This document shows, in pieces, positions 45,455-53,956 of a DNA stretch of 64,000 bases. Position 1 is the first letter of the stretch, and each line of letters starts with the position of its first letter. This stretch comes from Metabacillus litoralis (GTDB lineage Bacteria > Bacillota > Bacilli > Bacillales > Bacillaceae): the NCBI RefSeq assembly GCF_003667825.1, contig NZ_CP033043.1, positions 5,154,501-5,218,500 of the forward strand, read 5' to 3'. The notes under the pieces are model-generated. The model was not told where the DNA came from, did not search any database, and was given only the letters and a program-made list of their open reading frames with translations. A program made the translations under genes and the position numbers.

Positions 45455-46198
45455 TTATTTACAGAAAATATGTTTCCCAATTCGTTTTATTTGCGGCCTA
45501 CCCCAAATCCACTTACTTGTTGCTGTATCAGGATTGAAATAATAAACCGCATTGGATGTAGGATCCCATCCATTAATAGCATCCAGTACAGCTTTTTTTG
45601 ATGTCTCATTAGGAGTTAGCCATATCTGTCCATCAGCCACCGCGGTAAAAGCTAACGGTTCAAAGATGACACCTGAAACAGTATTAGGGAATGTCTGGCT
45701 CTCAACACGGTTTAAAATAACAGCTGCCACAGCAACTTGTCCAATATATGGTTCTCCGCGTGCTTCTCCATGAACAGCGTTTGCCATAAGTTGAATATCA
45801 TTTTGGGAATATCCTGATGGTACATTTATGGCTGTTGATTTTTGACCTTGACGTTGTCCTTGTCCTGCTCCTTTAGAGTAATCATATTTCGTTACTTTAA
45901 CAAGTTTTTGTCTCGTTTTTAAACCTGCTACCCCATCGACAGTGAGTCCGAATTCAGACTGAAAATTTCGAAGCGCCCAGTAGGTTCCCCAACCAAAAGC
46001 ACCATCAATTTCTCCTTTGTAAAATCCAATATATTTTAGACGAGATTGTAATTCAATAACATCATCACCCACTGCTCCCCGTTGAATGGCTTGATTTGTA
46101 AAGGCATTAGTATTGCTTTCCTGAAGTGTTAAAATCATTGCACTTATAAGAATAACTACAAGGATAGATGTATGTTTCTTCTTTTTTATATAGCTCAT
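45455..46198 (-). CDS. sleB: Spore cortex-lytic enzyme SleB
   Basis: The 247-residue protein has an N-terminal hydrophobic signal, a peptidoglycan-binding domain (GDDVIELQSRLKYIGFYKG, repeated once as WALRNFQSEFGLTVDG) and the catalytic SleB/CwlJ domain (NAVHGEARGEPYIGQVAVAAV with the catalytic Glu, and NAVYYFNPDTA). It is a lytic transglycosylase that degrades cortex during germination. The usual partner ypeB is absent on either side. AGGAGG precedes the ATG. Confidence 0.92.
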   Translation of the reverse strand: MSYIKKKKHTSILVVILISAMILTLQESNTNAFTNQAIQRGAVGDDVIELQSRLKYIGFYKGEIDGAFGWGTYWALRNFQSEFGLTVDGVAGLKTRQKLVKVTKYDYSKGAGQGQRQGQKSTAINVPSGYSQNDIQLMANAVHGEARGEPYIGQVAVAAVILNRVESQTFPNTVSGVIFEPLAFTAVADGQIWLTPNETSKKAVLDAINGWDPTSNAVYYFNPDTATSKWIWGRPQIKRIGKHIFCK

Positions 46199-46321
46199 AT
46201 TTTCCTCCTGATCACCAACATATTGTTATTTTTTGTTTGGAGTAAATTTTTATACAATATAAGGATCAAGCAGCTACAAAAAGTGAGGAATCGTAAAAGT
46301 GCATTTTGGACAAATATAATC

Positions 46322-46352
46322 CAAAAAAGAGGAACTCGTTATGAGTTCCCCT
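46322..46352 (-). terminator. Terminator of the gene at 46369
   Basis: On the minus strand GGGGAACTC and GAGTTCCTC pair (one wobble) and are followed by six Ts. Confidence 0.8.
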
Positions 46353-46368
46353 AAAATAGTTAATCCAT

Positions 46369-46653
46369 TTATTTAATTGATAAAGCAATGTTTTTTAAGT
46401 TTTCAACGATAGATGGTTTATTTTCACCACAATAGAAAGATGTGACCAATTCATAGCACGTATCTTTGTCTATTAAATAGCAGCGGTGTGTTCCCATGTC
46501 ATAGACGAAGTGAAATTGCTCTGCGCCTTTCTTTCCGTCAAATACTTTATATTGCTCTAGTCCAAACAACTCACGAGCCCCATCTTGAGCTAAGACAAGA
46601 AACTCATCTCTTGTTACTTCTCTAATTGCCGCAAATCCCATTGCTTCATTCAT
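46369..46653 (-). CDS. Hypothetical 94-residue protein
   Basis: ATG 46653 follows GGAGG and gives 94 residues; the longer frame from 46701 precedes that site. The product is soluble, mixed alpha/beta (REVTRDEFLVLAQDGARELFG; FHFVYDMGTHRCYLID). I recognise no family. It is a single-gene unit with its own terminator. Confidence 0.65.
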   Translation of the reverse strand: MNEAMGFAAIREVTRDEFLVLAQDGARELFGLEQYKVFDGKKGAEQFHFVYDMGTHRCYLIDKDTCYELVTSFYCGENKPSIVENLKNIALSIK

Positions 46654-46944
46654 ATATATAACCTCCAATATCTTAATTAAAAAGCATTCTTTTATTACCA
46701 ACTATATAGGTTGTTACATCATATTATGCTTGATCGTACTTGCTTTAAAATTTTATCATAAATTACTTTTTAATGAAACTTATTTTATAATAATTATAAA
46801 ATAAGACTTCTTTTAGTTAAAATGAATATATTGAAAGTGGTAGGGAGATGCAAAAATAATATGTATTTGTAGAAAAAATATTTTTGTATTAGAAATGTAG
46901 AAGTTTGGAAAGCGGCGATACGTATTGGGGGTATACTTAAGAGC

Positions 46945-47148
46945 CTATTGATCGCTAGTTTCATGATCCATACCCATTAATTTTTGATATTGAAGGATCA
47001 ATTTATCAAGCTTTTGACTCTGAGAAATAGTCAAAGGATGATTTAAGCCTTTGGCTAAACCTATAGCAATTAGTTCATTTTTGTGGGAGCTAATTCTATT
47101 AATTAATTCAGTTTTTTCATTAGAGTATCTAGAGATTGAACTATTCAA
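46945..47148 (-). CDS. Spo0E-like aspartyl-phosphate phosphatase
   Basis: The 67-residue protein is a two-helix hairpin with the Spo0E signature SQKLD (residues 43-47) followed by KLILQYQKL. Family members remove phosphate from Spo0A~P and so delay sporulation. The TTG start lies 9 nt after AAAGGAG. It is a single-gene unit. Confidence 0.85.
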   Translation of the reverse strand: MNSSISRYSNEKTELINRISSHKNELIAIGLAKGLNHPLTISQSQKLDKLILQYQKLMGMDHETSDQ

Positions 47149-47317
47149 CAGTATAACTCCTTTAATTAAAAATAAATGGTATCGAAATATTATTTTACAA
47201 ATAAATACTAAAATTGTAAATTACTATATGACTGAATCATAGAAAAAAGTATTCTTATAGAAGAAAACGACATTCCAGGAAGAAAATGCCGTCATATGTT
47301 TTAGTTTAGATTTTATG

Positions 47318-47743
47318 TCATATATCATATTCCCATAATCCAAGCTGTCCTTTAGCTGGGATAGATTGGTTCAATATTTTCATACTCTGAACAATCCAAG
47401 CATAATTTCCCTCTCGATAGTCGCCTAGTAAATAGTCATTACCTGATATAATTGTCCCATCTTCTAAAATGGCCCATGACTGATTATTTTCAGTTACTTT
47501 TATACAATTTTTAAGCATACAGACAGCGATAATAGAGCCAGTTGGAAGTAGATCATTTGTTAATCCATGCTTACTCAGCAATTCCTTAATTGTATCTTGG
47601 TTAGCTGCTGTTTTATCTATTTTTTTGCTTGTATGAATGGCTAGGGGCCCACGATATTTCGTGTTCCATGATCTTGTTTCATATTGGGTCTCTCCGAGAG
47701 TAAAAAGACTAGCCCATGGCTGAATCATTGATAGAACTTTCAC
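47318..47743 (-). CDS. ASCH-domain protein
   Basis: The 141-residue protein starts with SMIQPWASLFTLGETQYETRS and YRGPLAIHTSKK, the hallmark of the ASCH fold (PUA-like, possibly RNA-binding). Related stand-alone ASCH proteins are found in bacteria and phages. No partner gene is adjacent. The specific role is unknown. Confidence 0.82.
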   Translation of the reverse strand: MKVLSMIQPWASLFTLGETQYETRSWNTKYRGPLAIHTSKKIDKTAANQDTIKELLSKHGLTNDLLPTGSIIAVCMLKNCIKVTENNQSWAILEDGTIISGNDYLLGDYREGNYAWIVQSMKILNQSIPAKGQLGLWEYDI

Positions 47744-48008
47744 TTATATAGCGCCTCCAACCTTATTCTCTAATACAGCATTTAAAGGTATTCCAAAAGA
47801 TACCTATAATATGTGCTACTTATATCAGTTTCATTGGTCATCATAATAATGAGAGTTAAATCTTTGTAAAAAAATAGACAAATTTAATTTACAATAAATC
47901 CAAAGTTACTTTACTTTCTTTACAATGTTTTATAGAATAGTTGAATGTTACGCAAACCCCAAAAAAATTTATTTTAAAAAAGTAGACAACCGTGAGGTGA
48001 AAGTAAAG

Positions 48009-49961
48009 ATGTTTACTAAAATTAAAAAAAGTCATCTGAGCCTTTTCTTTTTAGCTGTTGTCTTATTATGGATAAAAACATATTTCGTACAACATTCAGA
48101 ATTTAAATTAGGCTTAGATAATAGTTTGCAAGAGTTTCTTTTATTTTTAAATCCACTAGGCTCAGTCCTTTTATTCTTAGGTTTATCTTTATTGTCAACA
48201 AAAAGAAAATTTTTATGGCTCGTTGTTTTTGATTTTATTTTGAGCTTTTTATTATTTGCAAATGTTGTGTATTATCGATTCTTTAGTGATTTTATTACAA
48301 TCCCAACATTAACGCAGACACAAAATTTTGGTGATGTTAGTGGTAGTGTAACCTCTCTTTTAAAACCTTATGATATCTTATTATTCATGGACACACTTAT
48401 TGTACTAGCCGTAGGATTATATGGTAAAAAGAAGGGGATTACAGCGGCAAATATAAAACGCAGAAGTGTTGCGACTGTATTTATAGCTGCTATTCTTATC
48501 ATTTCAGTAAACCTTGGATTAGCTGAAAAAGATCGTCCGCAATTATTAACAAGAACCTTCGATCGTAACTATATTGTAAAATATCTTGGAATGTACAATT
48601 ATACGATTTATGATGCTGTGCTAAGTGCAAATGTATCAGCAAAGCGTGCAATGGCAGATTCAGATGATGTTACTGAGGTTCTGAATTATAAAAGCACAAA
48701 TTACGCAGCTCCTAACCCAGAATATTTCGGTGCTGCAAAAGGAATGAACGTTGTTTACTTTCACCTTGAATCAATACAGAATTTCTTAATTGATTATAAG
48801 CTTCATGGTGAAGAAGTAACTCCATTCCTGAACTCTTTATCTAGAAGTGAAAACATCCTGTATTTTGATAATTTCTTTCATCAAACAGCTCAAGGGAAAA
48901 CGGCTGATGCTGAATTTATGTTAGAAAATTCCTTATTTGGATTACCACAAGGATCTGCATTTTCATTAAAAGGAATGAACACGTATCAAGCTGCACCTGC
49001 GATTTTAGGTCAGAATGGCTACACATCAGCTGTGTTCCACGGAAATAAAGGATCGTTCTGGAACCGCGATGAGATTTATAAATCATTTGGCTATGACAAA
49101 TTCTTTGATTCAAGTTATTATTCATTAAATTCAGAGGACCTTGCAGAGTATGGATTAATGGATAAGCCGTTTTTAGAACAATCACAGCCTTTGCTTGAAT
49201 CTTTGCCACAGCCATTTTATACAAAGTTTATAACAGTAACTCACCATTTCCCTTATAAGATGGATCAAGAACTAGCAACAATTGAACAGCATACAACCGG
49301 TGATGCGTCTGTTGATCAGTATTTCCAGACAGCACGTTATGCTGATGAGGCTTTAAAAGAGTTCTTTGACTATTTGAAGGAATCTGGTTTATATGAAAAC
49401 ACTGTTGTTATCATGTACGGTGATCATTATGGTATTTCAGAAAATCATAATGATGCGATGTCAAAAGTATTAAACAAAGAAATTACACCATTTGAAAGTG
49501 CTGGACTGCAACGAGTACCTTTATTAATTCACGTACCTGGCATAGAAGGCGGTACAATGCATCAATATGGTGGGCAAATTGACTTACTTCCAACTCTAAT
49601 GCACTTACTAGGAATTGAATCAAAACCATATATGCAATTCGGTACTGACTTATTATCAAAAGACCATGATGAGCTTGTGCCATTTAGAAATGGTGATTTC
49701 GTAAGTCCAGAAATCACTTACACTGGTGGTAAATATTATGACTCAACTACTGGTATTGAGATTGAAGCAACAGAACAAGCAAAACAACTGAAGGAAATCA
49801 CTGAAACGAAACTAGGTTATTCTGATAAAGTTGTCGAAGGTGATCTTTTACGCTTCTATACTCCTGAAGGGTTTGTCCCTGTTGATCGTTCACAGTATGA
49901 TTATATTAATCGAAATCCGATTGTAACTGAACAGGATAGTACTGAAACGGAGACTGAATAA
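48009..49961 (+). CDS. ltaS: Lipoteichoic acid synthase LtaS
   Basis: ATG 48009 follows GAGGTGAAAG and gives 650 residues; the longer frame from 47925 lacks a site. Five membrane helices (residues to about 215) are followed by an extracellular sulfatase-like domain. Thr298 in QGKTADAEF is the catalytic nucleophile (Thr300 in S. aureus). Metal ligands lie in FHLESIQNF, TVTHHFPYK and YGDHYGIS. It polymerises glycerol phosphate on a glycolipid. Bacillus has several paralogues (LtaS, YfnI, YqgS); which one this is cannot be settled here. Confidence 0.93.
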   Translation: MFTKIKKSHLSLFFLAVVLLWIKTYFVQHSEFKLGLDNSLQEFLLFLNPLGSVLLFLGLSLLSTKRKFLWLVVFDFILSFLLFANVVYYRFFSDFITIPTLTQTQNFGDVSGSVTSLLKPYDILLFMDTLIVLAVGLYGKKKGITAANIKRRSVATVFIAAILIISVNLGLAEKDRPQLLTRTFDRNYIVKYLGMYNYTIYDAVLSANVSAKRAMADSDDVTEVLNYKSTNYAAPNPEYFGAAKGMNVVYFHLESIQNFLIDYKLHGEEVTPFLNSLSRSENILYFDNFFHQTAQGKTADAEFMLENSLFGLPQGSAFSLKGMNTYQAAPAILGQNGYTSAVFHGNKGSFWNRDEIYKSFGYDKFFDSSYYSLNSEDLAEYGLMDKPFLEQSQPLLESLPQPFYTKFITVTHHFPYKMDQELATIEQHTTGDASVDQYFQTARYADEALKEFFDYLKESGLYENTVVIMYGDHYGISENHNDAMSKVLNKEITPFESAGLQRVPLLIHVPGIEGGTMHQYGGQIDLLPTLMHLLGIESKPYMQFGTDLLSKDHDELVPFRNGDFVSPEITYTGGKYYDSTTGIEIEATEQAKQLKEITETKLGYSDKVVEGDLLRFYTPEGFVPVDRSQYDYINRNPIVTEQDSTETETE

Positions 49962-49991
49962 TATACGAATAAGCTCGGGTGGAATAAACGA

Positions 49992-50030
49992 AAGAGTATT
50001 AATCCAAGAAGGGGTTAATGCTCTTTTTTA
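49992..50030 (+). terminator. Terminator of ltaS
   Basis: AAGAGTATTAA and TTAATGCTCTT pair with one wobble, and Ts follow. Confidence 0.85.
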
Positions 50031-50172
50031 TTGAATAAGAAATTGTACATAGAGTTTTTCAAAGAAGATCATTACATAATAAGACTATGCCTAAAATGAA
50101 ATCAGAGTGTAGTCAAATATGTTCTACCAAGAAAGATAAAACTTACATTTAATAACTGGAGCTGGTACAAGA

Positions 50173-50970
50173 ATGAAGCTACAACAAAAAACACAAACAA
50201 TAGTACGTTACCTTAGTGCTGATGAGAAAGTATATTATGGGATTATTGAAGATGGAGAGATCTTACAATTAACCAGTTCATTCACTGAAATAATAAATGA
50301 CGAAATAACATTTGATGGTGTAAGGCTTAACATTGGTGATGTGAAAATTTTAGAGCCAGTTGTACCACAAAAAGTGATTAATTTCGGCTGGACTTATACG
50401 GAACATGCAAAAGAAACTGGGGGACAGGCTAACCTCAAAGAGCCATTTTTGTTCTTAAAGCCTGCTTCTTCCTTAATTCCTAACGGAGGAGATATCATTC
50501 TTCCTTCTACCAAATTAACCAACCAAGTAGAATTGGAAGGCGAAGTGGCTCTAATCATTGGAAAACGTGGAAAAAACATAAAAGAAGAAGAAGCACTGGA
50601 TTATGTTTTCGGCTGTACAATATTTAATGATGTTACCGCAAGAGATCTTACAAAAACAGATCCCCAATTTACACGTGCAAAAGGCTTTGATACTTTTGGT
50701 CCTCTAGGTCCGTGGGTTGTTACAGGTTTAGATCCAACTAATTTGCAAATCGTTACAACATTAAATGATCAAGTTGTTCAAAATGGCAACACAAATCAAA
50801 TGTCCTTTTCCATCCCATTTCTTATTAGCTGGATTTCACAGGTCATGACATTAGAGCCAGGCGATGTTTTAGCTACAGGCTCTCCATCAGGGAGTTGTCC
50901 TATGAAGTCTGGAGATGTGGTGACTGTAGAAGTAGAGAAGATTGGTAAGCTTTGTAATTATGTGAAGTAG
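50173..50970 (+). CDS. Fumarylacetoacetate hydrolase-family protein
   Basis: The 265-residue protein has the FAH fold. NFGWTYTEHAKE, the metal-binding Glu/Glu pair in VELEGEVALIIG, and Asp in IFNDVTARDL define the active site; the final block is ATGSPSGSC (usually GTPAG). These enzymes hydrolyse or decarboxylate diketo acids such as those from aromatic breakdown; the substrate is not clear. It stands alone and is followed by the first 52-bp array. Confidence 0.88.
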   Translation: MKLQQKTQTIVRYLSADEKVYYGIIEDGEILQLTSSFTEIINDEITFDGVRLNIGDVKILEPVVPQKVINFGWTYTEHAKETGGQANLKEPFLFLKPASSLIPNGGDIILPSTKLTNQVELEGEVALIIGKRGKNIKEEEALDYVFGCTIFNDVTARDLTKTDPQFTRAKGFDTFGPLGPWVVTGLDPTNLQIVTTLNDQVVQNGNTNQMSFSIPFLISWISQVMTLEPGDVLATGSPSGSCPMKSGDVVTVEVEKIGKLCNYVK

Positions 50971-51045
50971 ATACACTTCTTATATTCTAACGGAAGTCCA
51001 TCACACTGTGTTCATAGCAGGTTGGTGTGTGAAATAGAGCATCTG

Positions 51046-51927
51046 GGTGCTAGGAGCAAATTTTAGTCTCGATCCAAGTGGAATCGGGATATTACTCGGT
51101 GCTAGGAGCAAAGTTATGTCCGGATATTAGGGGAATCGGGGCATAACTTGGTGGTAGGAGCAAGTTTCTGTCTCGATACAGGGGGTATCGGGACAAATCA
51201 CGGTGTTATGAGCAAATTTATGTCCCAATACAAGGGGAATCGGGACAAACCCCGGTGGTAGGAGCAAGTTTATGTCCCAATACAAGGGGAATCGGGACAA
51301 ACCTTGGTGGTAGGAGCAAGTTTATGTCTCGATACAAGGAGAATCGGGACAAACCCCGGTGTTATGAGGAAGTTTCTGTCTCGATAAAAGAAGAATCGGG
51401 ACAAACCTTGGTGTTATGAGCAAGTTTCTGTCTCGATACAGGGGGAATTGGGACAAATCACGGTGTTATGAGCAAATTTATGTCCCAATACAAGGGGAAT
51501 CGGGACAAACCTTGGTGGTATGAGCAAGTTTATGTCTCGATACAAGGAGAATCGGGACAAACCCCGGTGTTATGAGCAAGCTTCTGTCTCGATACAGGGG
51601 GTATCGGGACAATCCTCGATGGTATGAGCAAATTTATGTCCCAATACAGGGAGAATCGTGACAAACCCCGGTGTAACGAGCAAGTTTCTGTCTCGATACA
51701 GGGGGTATCGGGACAATCCTCGATGGTATGAGCAAATTTATGTCCCAATACAGGGAGAATCGTGACAAACCCCGGTGTAACGAGCAAGTTTCTGTCTCGA
51801 TACAAGCGGAATCGTGACAAACCCCGGTAGTATGAGCAAGCTACTGTCTCGATACAAGAAGAATCGGTACAAACCCCGGTGTTATGAGCAAGATCCTGTC
51901 GATACAAGAAGAATCGGTACAAACCTC
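51046..51927. repeat. 52-bp tandem repeat array 1 (17 units)
   Basis: Unit starts (GGTG) lie at 51046, 51098, 51150 and then every 52 bp without exception to 51878; the last unit is 50 bp after a 2-bp loss in its left arm. Each has a dyad with arms such as TGTCCCGAT (variants TGTCTCGAT, TGTCCCAAT) and ATCGGGACA around 9 bp, and a linker like GGTGTTATGAGCAAGTTTC. Right-hand units from about 51650 have ATCGTGACA or ATCGGTACA arms. The array is not coding: the period is not a multiple of three. It fills the gap after the FAH gene. Confidence 0.95.
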
Positions 51928-52176
51928 GGTGAATTGGATTTAGTATCTGCAGATTGCAACTTTAATTATTTTGACTTATCAGCTGGAGAAAGCAGGAAAA
52001 TCGCTGTTAAAAAAGAAAGTTTAAGTGAACACCTTAGACTTAATTCTTTTAAAGAGCAGTTAACATCAGGAGTGTTTACGACATTGCATCTTATTTTACT
52101 TACAAGCTTAATTAGGACAGACGTCGTAGATATGCTATTGGCTGCCACTTGGGTTAAGCATGTTCGTTTAAAGTGA
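51928..52176 (+). pseudogene. 3' remnant of a gene truncated by array 1
   Basis: From 51928 an open frame of about 82 codons ends in TGA and has normal protein character (NFNYFDLSAGESRKIAVKK, LHLILLTSLIRTDVVDML). There is no start codon or ribosome site of its own, because the upstream frame is array 1. A strong terminator lies 16 bp after the stop, as for a real gene end. The piece resembles the NYFDL-x-GE pattern of the C-terminal domain in family 2 glycosidases, but this is only a guess. Confidence 0.5.
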
Positions 52177-52191
52177 TGAATTAGTTGTAGC

Positions 52192-52240
52192 ACAGCCACA
52201 ATCTCTTGGGAATTAAGAGGTTGTGGCTGTTTTCTGTTTT
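52192..52240 (+). terminator. Terminator after the remnant
   Basis: ACAGCCACAA-CTCTT pairs with AAGAG-TTGTGGCTGT, then TTTTCTGTTTTTTT. Confidence 0.9.
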
Positions 52241-52411
52241 TTTATAGCAAAATGTTATGAAATATTTGCTTCCTAAGACCTAATCCTAATTCCCTAAAAA
52301 CTTACATATCATACTTATTTCCTCTTTTTCTAAAGATAGGAAAATTCCACCCAAAAATACAGTAATATGTAATCATTGTTATTTTGTTACAGGGTGGAAG
52401 GAGAGAGAAAA

Positions 52412-53791
52412 ATGAAGAGGCTTTTGCTGGGTTTAGCGATGTTATCGTTCATGCTGACAGCTTGTTCTTCTGGTGATGGTAGCCAACCGGCACAAACAGA
52501 TGCTGAACCAAAGGAAACAGAACAAAAAAATAACAGCAAAAAAGAAGAAACATATACTCCTAAGGAAGCAAGTTATTATGAAATGGAAGATTTTGATCGA
52601 GAATTAACAGACATAGAAAAGGAAATGTTCCGAAAACCTGGCGTTTTTAGTGGTGAACAATATGATGAAGCGAAAGTGAAGGAAGCGCTGGATCAATTAC
52701 CTGATGATCTCACAGAAGAGCAATATATGGAGGAGCTTTTATATTTATTAGCTGAAGATTATCATGAAGAAATGCAAACAATGCTTACCTTTGATTCAAC
52801 GGTTGATGTTTCAATTGAACGTCCAGACGAAACTGTAGATGCTCCTACTTTAAAAACAGCCCATTACGCTATTTTAGTAGATGCAAGTGGGAGTATGGCA
52901 GCAAAAGTAGGAAGTAAAACGAGAATGGATGCAGCAAAGGAAGCTGTTTTGGAATTTGCTAAGCAAGTACCGGAGAATGCAACGATTTCGTTACGTGTAT
53001 ACGGTCATGAAGGATCAAATAGTGAAGCTGATAAAAAAGCTTCGTGTAGTAGTACTGAAAACGTATATAATGCCAGTTTTGATGAAAATGCCTTTCAACA
53101 AGCACTGAGTCAGGTAAAGCCTGTAGGATGGACACCAATTGCACTTGGGTTGGAATCTGTGAAGTCCGATATTCCTGAGAATACAGATGATGTAGTTGTA
53201 TACGTTGTAAGTGATGGAATTGAAACATGTGGTGGCGATCCAGTACAAGAAGCTAAAAATCTAGTTTCAGCAGATATTCAAACAGTCGTTAATATTATTG
53301 GCTTTGATGTTGATAATGAAGGTCAAACTCTTTTAAAAGAAGTGGCTGCTGCAGGGAATGGTGAGTTTACATATGTTAATTCAGAGCAAGAGCTGAAGAA
53401 ATATATGAGGGCTCAGTATGAACAAATTCAGAAAAAATGGCTTGAGTGGAAAGAAGCTGGCAAAGAGCAGGCTTTCAAACTGAAGGAAGAAAAAAAGAAG
53501 CTAGCTTTTGACACAAAAGAGAGCATGAAAGAAAAAAGCAATCGTGAGAAAGAACGATTGAAGGAAGCGCAAGCTTATTTAAAAGAGAGATTTGAGGATT
53601 ATGACCACCCTGCATCAAAAATGTTTTCAGCGATTGTAGATTATGGAAATAAAAAATGGCGTTATGCTGTGGATACAGGAAATAGGCTATACAGAGAAAG
53701 TGTTGACAGTGGAAATCAGGAGTATCGTGAATACGTGGACGAAGGAAATGAAAAAATTAGGGAAACCATTGATAAGAAGAATGGGAATTAG
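52412..53791 (+). CDS. VWA-domain lipoprotein (YwmC/YwmD-like)
   Basis: ATG 52412 gives 459 residues with a lipoprotein signal ending MLTAC (Cys18). A charged linker is followed by a von Willebrand A domain with an intact metal site, DASGSM from Asp157, and GWTPIALGL and VVSDGIETCGG. The C-terminal 130 residues are a charged coiled coil and then four 11-residue repeats of the form VD-x-GN-x5-R. It is outside the cell on the membrane. The B. subtilis YwmC/YwmD proteins are the nearest recalled relatives but lack the long tail. Confidence 0.85.
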   Translation: MKRLLLGLAMLSFMLTACSSGDGSQPAQTDAEPKETEQKNNSKKEETYTPKEASYYEMEDFDRELTDIEKEMFRKPGVFSGEQYDEAKVKEALDQLPDDLTEEQYMEELLYLLAEDYHEEMQTMLTFDSTVDVSIERPDETVDAPTLKTAHYAILVDASGSMAAKVGSKTRMDAAKEAVLEFAKQVPENATISLRVYGHEGSNSEADKKASCSSTENVYNASFDENAFQQALSQVKPVGWTPIALGLESVKSDIPENTDDVVVYVVSDGIETCGGDPVQEAKNLVSADIQTVVNIIGFDVDNEGQTLLKEVAAAGNGEFTYVNSEQELKKYMRAQYEQIQKKWLEWKEAGKEQAFKLKEEKKKLAFDTKESMKEKSNREKERLKEAQAYLKERFEDYDHPASKMFSAIVDYGNKKWRYAVDTGNRLYRESVDSGNQEYREYVDEGNEKIRETIDKKNGN

Positions 53792-53831
53792 TAGTTTTGT
53801 TTATTCTTAGCATATGTTCACTATAAGAATC

Positions 53832-53870
53832 AAAGGGTTGCTTTCATTTTTGAAGGCAACTCTTTTGTTT
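53832..53870 (+). terminator. Terminator of the VWA gene
   Basis: AAAGGGTTGC-TTTC pairs with GAAG-GCAACTCTTT allowing wobbles, followed by T-rich sequence. Confidence 0.75.
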
Positions 53871-53956
53871 TCATTTTTTTTCAGAGTTTACGAATGATTG
53901 AATTACTGGTCGCAATAAGCTACACTACTGATTGAATATCTGAGCGAGGTGCAACC

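Noticed and set aside
51530..51922. 130-residue minus-strand ORF
   Set aside because: Lies wholly inside array 1 and has the same repeat-derived origin.
51046..51927. CRISPR array
   Set aside because: Units are contiguous with similar linkers, so there are no unique spacers, and no cas genes occur.
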